Below are positions 16,325 through 26,047 of a DNA stretch of 64,000 nucleotides, piece by piece. Each line of letters opens with the position of its first letter. Positions within the stretch are counted from its first letter, which is position 1. The stretch spans positions 1-64,000 of the forward strand of contig NZ_JANBBE010000017.1 of NCBI RefSeq assembly GCF_024648825.1, given 5' to 3'. The position numbers and the translations under genes are program-made. The stretch is from Lentzea californiensis. GTDB taxonomy: Bacteria > Actinomycetota > Actinomycetes > Mycobacteriales > Pseudonocardiaceae. Below the pieces are notes generated by a model. That model saw only the letters and a list, made by a program, of their open reading frames with translations, had not been told where the DNA came from and ran no database searches.

Positions 16325-17076
16325 CTGTGATCTCGACCGGTGTCACCACACATCCCGGTGTGGTGCGGGAGGCCAACGAGGACGACGCGATCGCGGGCCG
16401 GCGGGTCTTCGCAGTGGCCGACGGTGTGGGCGGGCATGCGGCGGGCGAGGTCGCCAGTGCGTTGGTGATCGCGCGGCTCAGGGAACTCGACCAGGTCGAG
16501 GGAGCAGGGCCGGAGGACGTTCGGGCGGCGCTCGCGGACGCCCGGCGCGCATTGCAGGAGTCCGAGCACGGTGGCATGACGACAGCTGCGGGGATCGCGC
16601 TCGTCTCGGTCTCCGGGCGACCGCACTGGGTTGTGTTCAACATCGGTGACTCGCGGGTCTACCGGCTGGACGGCGTTCGGCTGGCGCAGCTCACCGTCGA
16701 CCACTCCGAGGCGCAGGAGCTCGTTGCGGCCGGATTGCTGACGGAAGCTGAGGTCAGGACCTATCCGCGCCGGAATGTCGTCACGCGTGTGCTCGGAGAC
16801 GAGGGCGGTTCCGATCCGGACATGTGGTTGTTCCCGCCGTGTGCGGGCGAGCGGTTTCTGATCTGCACGGACGGGCTGACCAACGAGGTGTCCGACGACG
16901 GGGTGGAAGAGCTGCTCCGGCGGCACGCCGGTGCGCGGGAGGCGGCCGCTGCTCTCGTCGAACTCGCGGTGACGGCGGGAGCACGGGACAACGTCACCGC
17001 AGTGGTGGTCGACTACCCCGTCGTGGAGGACGTCGCCGCTGCCAGCTGTGACACGGCGCCGCGGATTCCGCGATGA
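16321..17076 (+). CDS. PP2C-family Ser/Thr phosphatase
   Basis: 251 residues. The metal-binding motifs of PppA/PstP-type phosphatases are present in order: 'REANEDDAI' (~17-25), 'AVADGVGGHAAGE' (~37-49), 'GDSRVYRLDG' and the late 'DNVTAVVVDY'. It is cytosolic, with no transmembrane segment. Embedded between a secretion-type gene and the FHA/kinase pair with 4-base overlaps, it most likely reverses phosphorylation by the kinase at 18266, and FHA modules in the same operon (17073 and 30413) would read the phosphothreonines. Confidence 0.9.
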   Translation: MTVISTGVTTHPGVVREANEDDAIAGRRVFAVADGVGGHAAGEVASALVIARLRELDQVEGAGPEDVRAALADARRALQESEHGGMTTAAGIALVSVSGRPHWVVFNIGDSRVYRLDGVRLAQLTVDHSEAQELVAAGLLTEAEVRTYPRRNVVTRVLGDEGGSDPDMWLFPPCAGERFLICTDGLTNEVSDDGVEELLRRHAGAREAAAALVELAVTAGARDNVTAVVVDYPVVEDVAAASCDTAPRIPR

Positions 17077-18269
17077 GCGATGTCAGGTACGTGCCGGGGT
17101 CCTGGGTGGCGGTGGTCGGGGAACAAGCGTGGCTTCTGCTGGCCGTGACGCCCGAGTCCGATCTCGTCGGCCGTTGCTGGGACCTCGTGCGGACGGACCA
17201 CTCCCTGGAAGAGGTGCTCGCAACGATCATGCACGAGGGTTTTCGTGCGGTGAGCGGATTCGCGCTCGTCAGGCTCGCTGCGGAGGAGAGGCGTGCGGTC
17301 GTGCGGGGCGAGGCGCGGTTGGAGGTCGTACACGAGTCGGGTGCTGCCGAAGAGATCAACGCGGTGGGGGTCGGCACGTGGGTCGACCGCAACCTCGCTG
17401 ACGTGGCGGGGCTTCGCCTGAAGGCGGGACCGGGTGGACCGGAGCTGCCCCTGCAGGGAGGTGTGGTGCTCGCGAGCGAACTCGTGGTCGCTCTGTCCGG
17501 CGCGGTCGAGCTCGCACCGCGACCGGTTTCACGTCCTGCGCCACCTGCGGCCGTCGATCAAATCGTTGTACAGCACGAGGAACCAGTCGATGTGACCATC
17601 GTGCGTGACCAGGTGCCTCCGCCGCTGTGGCCGGCGCCGCAGCCCCGGACGACTCAGCAGGCCGGGGTGATCCAGTCGTTCGACTGGGCGCCCCCGGTGG
17701 CGGTTGCCCAGGTCGAGCCCTCTCGCCAGTCCGAAGCGGTCACCGAGACGCAGTTGCGCACCAACGACCTGGCTCCCGATCACACGCGGATGATGCACGG
17801 TGGCAGGACGTCCGGGCCACGTATGGCGCGTGCGAAGAAGTGCCATGCGGGTCACCTCAGTTCGGAACACGTGACGTACTGCAGGGTGTGCGAAGACCCA
17901 CTGCCCGACCAGATCGCCGCCATGATGCCGGTGCCGGTGCTCGGAGTGCTGAGACTGTCCAACGGCGACACCATCCCGCTCGACCGCAACGTCGTGCTGG
18001 GACGTGATCCCCAAGGTGACCGGGGAAGTGTGAATCTCGTGCAGATCGGCGGGGAGATCGGCACGGAGATCTCCCGGACGCACGTGGAGGTCCGGCTGGA
18101 GGACTGGGACGTGCTCGTGTGCGACCTCGGTTCGATGAACGGCACCAGCGTGTCCCGGCCCGGTTGCCCACCGGAGAAGCTCGCCGCGCACATCGCCGAC
18201 GTCCTCTACCCCGGCACCCGCGTGCTGCTCGGTGACCAGTTCTCCTTCACCTTCGAGGTGACCGGATGA
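17073..18269 (+). CDS. FHA-domain protein with zinc-ribbon-like CxxC pair
   Basis: 398 residues. The N-terminal ~150 residues form an unassigned domain. A Pro/Gln-rich linker (~165-250) leads to a Cys/His cluster ('KCHAGHLSSEHVTYCRVCEDPL', shown here to its full 22 only as positions ~253-274: Cys, His, Cys, Cys) that could bind zinc. The C-terminal FHA domain (~305-390) has 'LGRDP', 'ISRTHVEV' and 'LGSMNGTSV', the core phosphothreonine-binding residues. It probably docks phosphorylated kinase or substrate proteins of this locus. It overlaps both neighbours by 4 bases. Confidence 0.8.
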   Translation: MSDVRYVPGSWVAVVGEQAWLLLAVTPESDLVGRCWDLVRTDHSLEEVLATIMHEGFRAVSGFALVRLAAEERRAVVRGEARLEVVHESGAAEEINAVGVGTWVDRNLADVAGLRLKAGPGGPELPLQGGVVLASELVVALSGAVELAPRPVSRPAPPAAVDQIVVQHEEPVDVTIVRDQVPPPLWPAPQPRTTQQAGVIQSFDWAPPVAVAQVEPSRQSEAVTETQLRTNDLAPDHTRMMHGGRTSGPRMARAKKCHAGHLSSEHVTYCRVCEDPLPDQIAAMMPVPVLGVLRLSNGDTIPLDRNVVLGRDPQGDRGSVNLVQIGGEIGTEISRTHVEVRLEDWDVLVCDLGSMNGTSVSRPGCPPEKLAAHIADVLYPGTRVLLGDQFSFTFEVTG

Positions 18270-19744
18270 GCATGGCGCCGCCTCGGATCCCGAACTACGA
18301 GTACCGCGCCGACATCGGCGGTGGCGGTTTCGCGATGGTCTACCGCTACTTCCAGCCCGGCCTCAAACGCGACGTGGCGGTGAAGACGCCCAAGTCAGCA
18401 GAGTTGTTCGAGGATCTGCGCAAGCAGTTCGTCGCCGAGGGCGAGTCGATGGCCGAGCTCGGCAGCCACGAGAACGTCGTCGCGGTCTACGACACGGGCA
18501 CAGCGGCTGACGGGCGTCCGTACCTGATCATGGAGTACTGCCCAGGCGGTGATCTCGCGGGAGGGACACCGCTGCCGGTGGAGAAGGTGCTCGACATCGG
18601 GGTGCAGATCGCGGGTGCGGTCCAGACCGCGCACGATCTCGGCATCCAGCACCGCGACATCAAGCCCGCGAACGTTCTCGTGAACAAGCACGGCAAGCCG
18701 TGTCTCACCGACTTCGGCATCGCCGGGCGTTCCACGGAGGAGGGTGGGAGCGGGCAGCTGGCCTTGTCCCCGCCGTGGTCCGCACCAGAACTGCTGCTCG
18801 GGACCGCGAGACACGGAGTCCCGACCGAGGTGTTCTCACTCGGGGCCACGCTGTGGCACCTCATCGCGGGGCACTCGCCGTTCATGTCGCCCGGAGCCGG
18901 CCACTCGCTCGAGGCGGTCGAGCGGCTGATCGTGTCCGGCTGGCGGCCTCCCTCGCTCTCCGCACCGGAGGACCTGAAGAGACTGCTGCTCGCCGCGATG
19001 GCGCATGAGCCGCGGGAACGACCGTGCTCGGCGCTGGAACTGGCCAACGGGCTGCGGCGGATCCAGAAGGCCCAACGGTTCGGTGAGACCCGATACGTCC
19101 GGATGCCCGCCGCGTCACCGCAGAAGACGCCCGAACCGTCGTTCGTGGTGCCTCCTCCGCCGGTCGCGCCCATGACGCAACGCAGGGCGGTTCCACCTAC
19201 GCTGAACACGGCACCGCGTCCGTCGAGAAACGCCCCGGAAACGTTGCTGCGCAAGGGATCGGCTCTGCCCGTGACGATCCACCGGGAACTGCCGCCGGTC
19301 CCGGAACCACCACCACAACCCGAGTTGCCGGTCCGAGTGCGCTGGCCGCACTACGTGGTCGGCGCTGTGGCGGCCGCGGCGATCGTCGGTGTGGGTGCTT
19401 TCCTGTTGTCAGGACAGGAGAAGCCGTCCGGGGGACCATCGGCGACCACCATCGCGGGCGATGCTCCCGAGCAGAACGCCGGTGCGGACAACGCGCCTCC
19501 GGGCAGGCCCGTGATCACCGCGACGAGACTGGACGAGAAGACTGTCCGGTTCGCTTGGAATTATTCGGCCCAGCAGGCGACGGACACGTTCTCCTGGCGC
19601 ACTTCCGACGGTGCGCGCACCGGTGTGCAGGAGAAGGCCGAGGTGGACGTCGAGGGCGCGAAACCCCTGTGCCTGCAGGTCAAAGTGGTGCGCGCGGATG
19701 GCGGCAACGCGACTGCGGAGTGGTCGCAGGAGAGCTGCGCCTAA
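18266..19744 (+). CDS. Membrane Ser/Thr protein kinase with extracellular Fn3-like domain
   Basis: 492 residues. The kinase domain is ~10-265: the glycine loop 'IGGGGFAMVYR', Lys40 in 'VAVKTPKS', 'HRDIKPANVLV' (~129-139) and 'DFGIAG' (~150). A Pro-rich juxtamembrane linker follows (~285-355), then one transmembrane helix (~362-381). The external part (~410-492) is a small beta domain ('PVITATRLDEKTVRFAW') with two cysteines, similar to one fibronectin type III module. Kinase, PP2C, MoxR, DUF58, Fn3 protein and transglutaminase genes also travel together in the bifidobacterial pkb2/FN3 cluster, which supports one phospho-regulated envelope system. Confidence 0.9.
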   Translation: MSMAPPRIPNYEYRADIGGGGFAMVYRYFQPGLKRDVAVKTPKSAELFEDLRKQFVAEGESMAELGSHENVVAVYDTGTAADGRPYLIMEYCPGGDLAGGTPLPVEKVLDIGVQIAGAVQTAHDLGIQHRDIKPANVLVNKHGKPCLTDFGIAGRSTEEGGSGQLALSPPWSAPELLLGTARHGVPTEVFSLGATLWHLIAGHSPFMSPGAGHSLEAVERLIVSGWRPPSLSAPEDLKRLLLAAMAHEPRERPCSALELANGLRRIQKAQRFGETRYVRMPAASPQKTPEPSFVVPPPPVAPMTQRRAVPPTLNTAPRPSRNAPETLLRKGSALPVTIHRELPPVPEPPPQPELPVRVRWPHYVVGAVAAAAIVGVGAFLLSGQEKPSGGPSATTIAGDAPEQNAGADNAPPGRPVITATRLDEKTVRFAWNYSAQQATDTFSWRTSDGARTGVQEKAEVDVEGAKPLCLQVKVVRADGGNATAEWSQESCA

Positions 19745-19849
19745 TCGTTCTCCGGCATTCGAGTGAATGCTGCAACGAATTAGTGGATCGGCCCGATAGG
19801 CGGTTGACGGAACCGCAGGCGCACACACGCGACCTCATCGAGGGGAACA

Positions 19850-22800
19850 GTGGGATTCATTCGAAAGCACCGGACCACGATCGCTTCCGGAATGGTGCTC
19901 GTTCTTGCTGCGGCCTCGCTTGTCGCCTATGCGTTCACGTCGAACGGCAACCCGGTGCGCCAGGTCGACCTCAACGATGGCGGCGTGTGGGTCACCAGTG
20001 ACCGCGACGGGTTGTTCGGAAGGCTGAACAAACCGGTCGGCTCGCTCGACGCCGCGTTCAACCCGCCGGGCGGAGCCCAGCGCACCTACCAGCTGGACGT
20101 GGTGCAGGACGCCGCCGCGGTGGTCGCGCGGGACCGGGCGGGCGGCAAGCTCTACCCCGTCGACGTGTCCCGCGCCGTGACGCTGGGTGATCGGGGAGCG
20201 GTGTTGCCCAGCGGCGGTCAGGTCGCGCTCGCGGGCGGCACGCTCGCCGTGCTCGACCCCGGCGCGGGCAAGGTGTGGGCGACGAGGGTCGACGTCCAGG
20301 CCGGCGTGAGCGCGCTGGACCGGGTGAACCAGGAATCCGCGCCGATCGCCGCGCTGGACGCCGCCGACGCCGCCGCGCTCGCCGTCGGACTGGACGGCAC
20401 GGTGCACGCCGTCTCGGCCAACGGCCGCACGGTGACGGTCAGACCGGAAGGAGCGGGGTTCGCCGAACCCGCGTACGGCAAGCTCACGACGAGTCCCAAG
20501 TCGCCGAGGATCACGGCGGTGGGCGACTCGGCGGTCGTGCTCGACACCGAGTCCGGCACCCTCTTCCTCCCCGGAGGACGCACTGTTCAGGCCGGGCGCG
20601 AGTCCGTGCTGCAGCAGTCCGGTCCGGACGTGCCGGCAGTCGTCGTGGCGGCCAGGGACCAGCTGAAGGCGTTCGACCTCGACGGCGACGGCACCGCGAC
20701 CCTGCACGAGGGCGTGAACGGGGCACCGACCGAACCGGTGCGGCTCGGCGACTGCGTGCACGCAGCCTGGGCAGGCGCGTCCGGTGGCTACTTCCGCTCG
20801 TGCGGTGGCCAAAAAGCATCGCCCGGCAACCTCAAGGACGCGAAGGCCCTGGTCCAGCCGGTGTTCCGGATGAACCGCAAGGCGATCGTGCTGAACGACC
20901 TGGCCACGGGCGCGGTCTGGGACCTGAGCACGCAGCACAAGGTCGACGACTGGCAGTCGGTGCGGCCCCCGCCTGAGCAGAACCCCAGCGACAAGGACAA
21001 GAACGAGAACACCACCGAGTCCGCGAAGGACAAGCCGCCGAAAGCCACCGACGACACGCTCGGCGCGCGCCCCGGCCGCACGACGGTCCTCCACGTGCTC
21101 GACAACGACTCCGATCCAGCCGGGAACATCCTCTCCATCACGGCCGTGAGCGACCTCGACCGCAAGGACGCCGGGCTGGCGATCGCCCCGGACGGCCAGA
21201 CCGTGGAGGTGACGCTGCCGGAGCAGGCCCAGGACGTGCACTTCAAGTACACGGTCGACGACGGCAAGGGCCTCAACGCCACGGCCGCGGTCACCGTGCA
21301 GGTGCGCACCGGCACGCAGAACGAGCCCCCGGCCGTGCGCAAGGGCGCCGTGCCGTACGACTGGTCCGTTGCGTCGGGCGGTCGGCTGACGCTGCCGGTG
21401 CTCGCCGACTGGCGCGACTTCGACGGCGACCCGGTCGTGCTCATCGAGGCGGAGGCGAAGGCGGGGGTCGCGACCACTGCGAACACGGGGTTCGTCGAGT
21501 ACGCCGCGCCCGTCGAGGCAGGCCGGCAGACCATCGGGTACAAGGTCACCGACGGCATCGCGGACCCCGTGGCGGGTGGTGAGCGCGTCCTGGTCCTCGA
21601 CCCTGCCGCGCCCACCGCGTTGCCGCCGATCGCCCGCCCGGACGTGGCACGCGGCCAGGTCGGCACGCCGGTGCTGATCCGGCCCCTGGAGAACGACCTC
21701 CCCGGCGCCGATCCCGTCGACCCCTCCGCCGAACTCCGGCTCGCCGCTGACGTGGCGCCGCTGGCCGGCACGACGATCACGACCGACACCAGGACCGGCC
21801 TGGTGACGCTCACCGCCACGAAGCCCGGTACGTACCCGCTCGACTACACCGCCGCGTTCGGCAACGCGCCGTTCGCGAAGGGTGCCATCCGCGTGGACGT
21901 CACCGCCGCCCCCGACTCGCCGCTGCCACCGGTGGCGATGCCCGACAGCGCCGTGGTGCGCGGTCAGGAGCCGGTCGTCGCCGACGTGCTGGCCAACGAC
22001 TTCAGCCCCGCCGGATCGGTGCTCGGGGTGCAGCACGCGGAGAGCGCCTCGGAGCAGCTGGAGGTCGCTGTCGTGAAGGGCAGGTGGCTGCGGATCAACG
22101 CGACCGCGCCGGTCCTCGACCGCAACCCGCAGATCGTGCGCTACACCGTGACGGACGGCGTGACCAGCCCAGTCGTCGGCGAGGTCACCGTCACCCAGCT
22201 CCCGCCGCCGGCCGACGACACACCCGTGCCGAAGGACGACCGCGCGTCGGCCCGTGCCGGTGACTCGACCACGATCCCGGTGCTGGACAACGACATCTCA
22301 CCTGCCGGTGCGCCACTCACCTTGCAGTCCAACGTGCAGGGCGCACCGGGCACCGGCAGGCTCACCGTCATCTCGCGCGACGGCCGCCAGGACCCCGGCA
22401 CCGCCTACGTCTCGGGCGCCGTCGTCCGCTACGTCGCACCCGAGCGCGCCGACACCCCGTTCGTCGCCGAGGTCTCGTACGTGGCGCAGAACCCGGACGG
22501 CGACCAGGCCGTCGGCAGGGCGCACGTCACGGTCAACCCGATGCCGACTCCCGCCAACCCGAACCAGCCACCGGTGCCCGAACCCGTTGAGGTGCGGGCC
22601 GTCGCGGGCGATCGAGTCACGATCACCATCCCGTCGAGCGGGGCGGATCCGGACGGCGACTCGGTCGCGGTCACCGGTATCGCGTCCGCGCCGGTGCTCG
22701 GCCGCGTTGTGGGAATCGCCAGCACTTCCCTCACCTATGAGGCGTTTCCCACTTCCAACGGCACGGACACCTTCGGTTTCGTCGTCACCGACGCGTTCGG

Positions 22801-25800
22801 CCGCACCGGCGAATCCCTGATCCGCGTCGCCGTGGTGCCGCCGGGGGACCCGCAGCCGCCGGTCGCCGTGGACGACGTCGTGACCGCCGCACCCGGTGCG
22901 CGCCTCGCGGTGAACGTGCTCGCCAATGACGTCCAGGCGCCCGGCGACACCGTCGTCGTCGAGTCGCTGAAGGATCGCAACCCGTCGTTGCCCGATGACG
23001 TGCGGGAGGACGAGGGCCGCATCGAGATCACCGCGCCCGACCTGACCGGGAAGCCGCTGGTCGTCACGTACGGCATCACCAACGGCCTCGGCCGGCCGTC
23101 CCTCGCGAAGCTCACCGTGCGCAGTCAGGCCGACTACCGGATCCCGCCGGTCGTCGCCGAGCTCTTCCCGGTCGTGAAGAAGGACGACAGCGCTGTCGAG
23201 GTGGATCTCCGTCCCGTGGTCGCCGACCCGGACGGCGACCAGGGCCGGCTGGAGATCACCAGGGTCTTCCACGGCCAGGCCGAGGTGTCCGGGTTCAAGG
23301 CCACCGTGCCCGTCGGCGACCACCCGCGCACCATCGCCTACGAGGTGAAGGACGAGTCCGGCGCGACCGCGGCCGGCCTGATCCACGTGCCGTCGAAGGG
23401 CACCGGAGCGCCGAGGGCCTTCCCGGACAAGCTGATCGAGGTGCCCGCCGACGGCTCGATCGCCGTGCAGGTGAAGGACTACGTCGACGTGCCGTCCGGC
23501 AAGGAGCCGAAGCTGACGACGGTCGACAAGGTGACCGCGGCGCCCGTCACCGGGCTCGAGGTCCGCAACGAGGGCGACACCGGGCTGGTCCTGACCGCAC
23601 GTGGTGGCTACACCGGACCTGCCGCCGTGACGTTCCAGGTCACCGACGGCAACTCGCTGACCGATCCCGACGGCAAGACCGCCCTGATCACGGTGCCTGT
23701 GCAGGTGGGGCCGGACGCTCCGGTGCTGCGCTGCCCCGCGTCCGCGCTCACGGTCGTCGAAGGCGGCGTGCCGGTGAAGATCGACGTCACCTCCGTGTGC
23801 CACGTGTGGGTCGCGAACCGCGCCAAGCTCGGCGAGGTCCGTTACTCGGCGACTTGGACGGCACAACCGGGCGGCGTCACGCTCGAAGGCTCCGGCGAGC
23901 GCACGCTGACCGTCACCGCGGCGGGCGGCGCGAAGCCCGGTTCGACCGGGACGATCGAGGTCGGCGCCGGCGACGGGCCCAAGGGCAAGATCGCCATCAA
24001 GGTCGCCGCCGCCCCGCCTCCCACCGTCTCGCCGGTGACGCTGGACGGCGTGAAGGCCGGTGACGTCGCCACCGTCGACCTCGTCTCGTACGTGCGCTCA
24101 CAACTCCGCGATCCGAAGATCACGGTCGTCGCGGTGAACCAGGTGAGCGGCGCCGGGGCGAGCGCGACCAACGAGGGTTCGACCGTCCGCATCACCCCGG
24201 ACGGTGACGCGCACGGCGCCATCGATTTCAACGTCGTCGTGACCGATGTGGCCGATGCCGGGCGGGACGACCGCAAGGTGACCGGCCGGATCAGGGTGAA
24301 CGTGCTCGGCGTGCCCGACGCCCCCGGCGTTCCCACGCCGGGCCGGACGGTGCTGAGCAAGGTCGTCGAACTGTCGTGGAGCACGCCGTCCGGCAACGGC
24401 GCGCCGATCGACTCCTTCGAGGTCGACTACGGCAGTGGCAAGCAGGTCTGCGCCGCGTCGCCGTGCACGATCACCGGCCTTTCGAACGGCACCGAGTACA
24501 CGTTCACCGTGCGCGCGCACAACCTCGTCGGCTGGGGCAAGCCCAGTGGCGGATCCGCACCCGCACAGCCGAACACGGTGCCAGGAGCGGTGTCCGGACT
24601 GAGCACGTCCACGCCGCGCGACGGCTCATTGCAGTTGAGCTGGACAGCTGCGCAGAACGACGGCACGCCTGTTCTGCGCCATGAGATCTCATGGTCCGGT
24701 GGCGGCCGCACGACCGCACCCGGCGGCGCCACGAACGTGACCGCGACCGGGCTCGACAACAACGCGCGGACCGTGTTCACCGTGATCGCGGTCAACTCGC
24801 AGGGACCGGGCCCGGCGGTCACCGTCGAGGGGCAGTCGGCGGGTGCGCCGGACGCTCCCGCGGCGCCGTCGTTCACCGCGACCAACGCGGCGAACGCGCA
24901 GACCCGTGCCGTGACGGTGTCGTGGGGCGCGGTCGGGGCGAACGGGCCCGGCCCGGCCACCTACACGCTCACCCGCACCGGCGGCGGCACCAAGACCGTG
25001 TGCTCGAAGGTCACCGCCACGACCTGCGTCGACGACGGCCTGCAGAACGACGGCACGATCTACAGCTACACCGTTGTCGCCGCCAACGCCGCCGCCGAGT
25101 CCGAACCCGCCGGCCACACCTCGCCCGCCAGCGCGCCCGCCCAGATGGAGGCGACCGCCACCCCGGACCCGATCACGGGGTTCTCCGCGGCGCCCACCGG
25201 TGCCGACGGGCAGGCGACACTGCGCTTCGACGCACCTGCCTCGCACGGCAAGTCCAACACTGTGAGCTGCACCTGGTCGGGCGGCTCCTGCGGGACGTGG
25301 ACCTACCCGACCGGCGGGCAGGCCGGTGCGACGCAGACGGTCAACGGTCTCCCCAACGGGCAGCCGGTGACGATCAACCTGCAGTCGTGCAACGGCAGCG
25401 GTGGTGGTGCATACGCGGGCAACCCGTGCAACAGCCCGGTGTCAGCGGGTGTGACGACTTACGGTCCGATGCGCGACCTCGTGCTGAACACGTCCGCCAA
25501 CAATACGGCTGTCAACTTCTCCGTCTCGGTCAACCCGAACGGCAAGCCGGCCACCGTGCAGGTGACGACGAGCCACGGCTTCAACCAGTCGTTCACCACG
25601 GGTGTCGGCGGGTGGAACTGGTCGAGCGGCCAGGACGTCGGCTACTCGCAGAACGTGACCGTGTCGGTGACGGTGTCCGACGCGGGGCGGCCGTCGCTGA
25701 ACCAGTCCCGGCAGCAGGCCACGCCTCCGCCTCCGCCCCCGCCTCCCTCCGTGGCCGTGTCGAAGGGTGCGGCGTGCGGTGCGGGCGGCTGCAACGGCAC

Positions 25801-26020
25801 GGGGGTCTGCACCTCGTCGGCGTGTGCCTACGTGGTGGTGCAGACGGCGAATTTCACCGGAAATGTGACGTGCACGTTCAACAGCGACCACGGCCCAGTC
25901 GGATTCGTCAACGAGAACTTCGGGCCCAACGAGCGCAGGCAGACGAGGAACTATTACGGATATCCGGGTGAACGGGTTTACGTCACCTGCGGCGGTGTCC
26001 AGGGATCAGTCGTCTGGTGA
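19850..26020 (+). CDS. 2056-residue surface protein with Ig-like and fibronectin type III repeats
   Basis: GTG start with AGGGGAAC upstream. An N-terminal transmembrane anchor (~12-30) is followed by a beta-propeller-like region (~45-365) and a charged, Lys/Asp/Glu-rich linker (~372-400). A long series of ~95-residue Ig-like repeats follows, with the recurring 'VLDNDSDPAG', 'VLANDFSPAG', 'VLDNDISPAG', 'VLANDVQAPG' signature of bacterial cadherin/Big-like modules. Fn3 domains begin near residue 1487 ('SWSTPSGNGAPIDSFEV') and a Cys-containing C-terminal domain closes the protein after a Pro-rich stretch. It should span or cover the cell wall from a membrane anchor. It likely senses or binds envelope polymers and is the largest product of the locus. 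Confidence 0.85.
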   Translation: MGFIRKHRTTIASGMVLVLAAASLVAYAFTSNGNPVRQVDLNDGGVWVTSDRDGLFGRLNKPVGSLDAAFNPPGGAQRTYQLDVVQDAAAVVARDRAGGKLYPVDVSRAVTLGDRGAVLPSGGQVALAGGTLAVLDPGAGKVWATRVDVQAGVSALDRVNQESAPIAALDAADAAALAVGLDGTVHAVSANGRTVTVRPEGAGFAEPAYGKLTTSPKSPRITAVGDSAVVLDTESGTLFLPGGRTVQAGRESVLQQSGPDVPAVVVAARDQLKAFDLDGDGTATLHEGVNGAPTEPVRLGDCVHAAWAGASGGYFRSCGGQKASPGNLKDAKALVQPVFRMNRKAIVLNDLATGAVWDLSTQHKVDDWQSVRPPPEQNPSDKDKNENTTESAKDKPPKATDDTLGARPGRTTVLHVLDNDSDPAGNILSITAVSDLDRKDAGLAIAPDGQTVEVTLPEQAQDVHFKYTVDDGKGLNATAAVTVQVRTGTQNEPPAVRKGAVPYDWSVASGGRLTLPVLADWRDFDGDPVVLIEAEAKAGVATTANTGFVEYAAPVEAGRQTIGYKVTDGIADPVAGGERVLVLDPAAPTALPPIARPDVARGQVGTPVLIRPLENDLPGADPVDPSAELRLAADVAPLAGTTITTDTRTGLVTLTATKPGTYPLDYTAAFGNAPFAKGAIRVDVTAAPDSPLPPVAMPDSAVVRGQEPVVADVLANDFSPAGSVLGVQHAESASEQLEVAVVKGRWLRINATAPVLDRNPQIVRYTVTDGVTSPVVGEVTVTQLPPPADDTPVPKDDRASARAGDSTTIPVLDNDISPAGAPLTLQSNVQGAPGTGRLTVISRDGRQDPGTAYVSGAVVRYVAPERADTPFVAEVSYVAQNPDGDQAVGRAHVTVNPMPTPANPNQPPVPEPVEVRAVAGDRVTITIPSSGADPDGDSVAVTGIASAPVLGRVVGIASTSLTYEAFPTSNGTDTFGFVVTDAFGRTGESLIRVAVVPPGDPQPPVAVDDVVTAAPGARLAVNVLANDVQAPGDTVVVESLKDRNPSLPDDVREDEGRIEITAPDLTGKPLVVTYGITNGLGRPSLAKLTVRSQADYRIPPVVAELFPVVKKDDSAVEVDLRPVVADPDGDQGRLEITRVFHGQAEVSGFKATVPVGDHPRTIAYEVKDESGATAAGLIHVPSKGTGAPRAFPDKLIEVPADGSIAVQVKDYVDVPSGKEPKLTTVDKVTAAPVTGLEVRNEGDTGLVLTARGGYTGPAAVTFQVTDGNSLTDPDGKTALITVPVQVGPDAPVLRCPASALTVVEGGVPVKIDVTSVCHVWVANRAKLGEVRYSATWTAQPGGVTLEGSGERTLTVTAAGGAKPGSTGTIEVGAGDGPKGKIAIKVAAAPPPTVSPVTLDGVKAGDVATVDLVSYVRSQLRDPKITVVAVNQVSGAGASATNEGSTVRITPDGDAHGAIDFNVVVTDVADAGRDDRKVTGRIRVNVLGVPDAPGVPTPGRTVLSKVVELSWSTPSGNGAPIDSFEVDYGSGKQVCAASPCTITGLSNGTEYTFTVRAHNLVGWGKPSGGSAPAQPNTVPGAVSGLSTSTPRDGSLQLSWTAAQNDGTPVLRHEISWSGGGRTTAPGGATNVTATGLDNNARTVFTVIAVNSQGPGPAVTVEGQSAGAPDAPAAPSFTATNAANAQTRAVTVSWGAVGANGPGPATYTLTRTGGGTKTVCSKVTATTCVDDGLQNDGTIYSYTVVAANAAAESEPAGHTSPASAPAQMEATATPDPITGFSAAPTGADGQATLRFDAPASHGKSNTVSCTWSGGSCGTWTYPTGGQAGATQTVNGLPNGQPVTINLQSCNGSGGGAYAGNPCNSPVSAGVTTYGPMRDLVLNTSANNTAVNFSVSVNPNGKPATVQVTTSHGFNQSFTTGVGGWNWSSGQDVGYSQNVTVSVTVSDAGRPSLNQSRQQATPPPPPPPPSVAVSKGAACGAGGCNGTGVCTSSACAYVVVQTANFTGNVTCTFNSDHGPVGFVNENFGPNERRQTRNYYGYPGERVYVTCGGVQGSVVW

Positions 26021-26047
26021 TGACGCGAGAACAGTGAAGGAAGAACA

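Noticed and set aside
19835-22036. 733-codon open frame antisense to the Ig/Fn3 protein gene
   Set aside because: Shadow frame produced by codon bias of the opposite strand; composition unlike a real protein.
21000-25000. Repetitive DNA in the giant surface protein gene as a possible CRISPR or tandem-repeat array
   Set aside because: The periodicity is at protein level (Ig-like modules of ~95 residues). There are no short identical DNA repeats with unique spacers.
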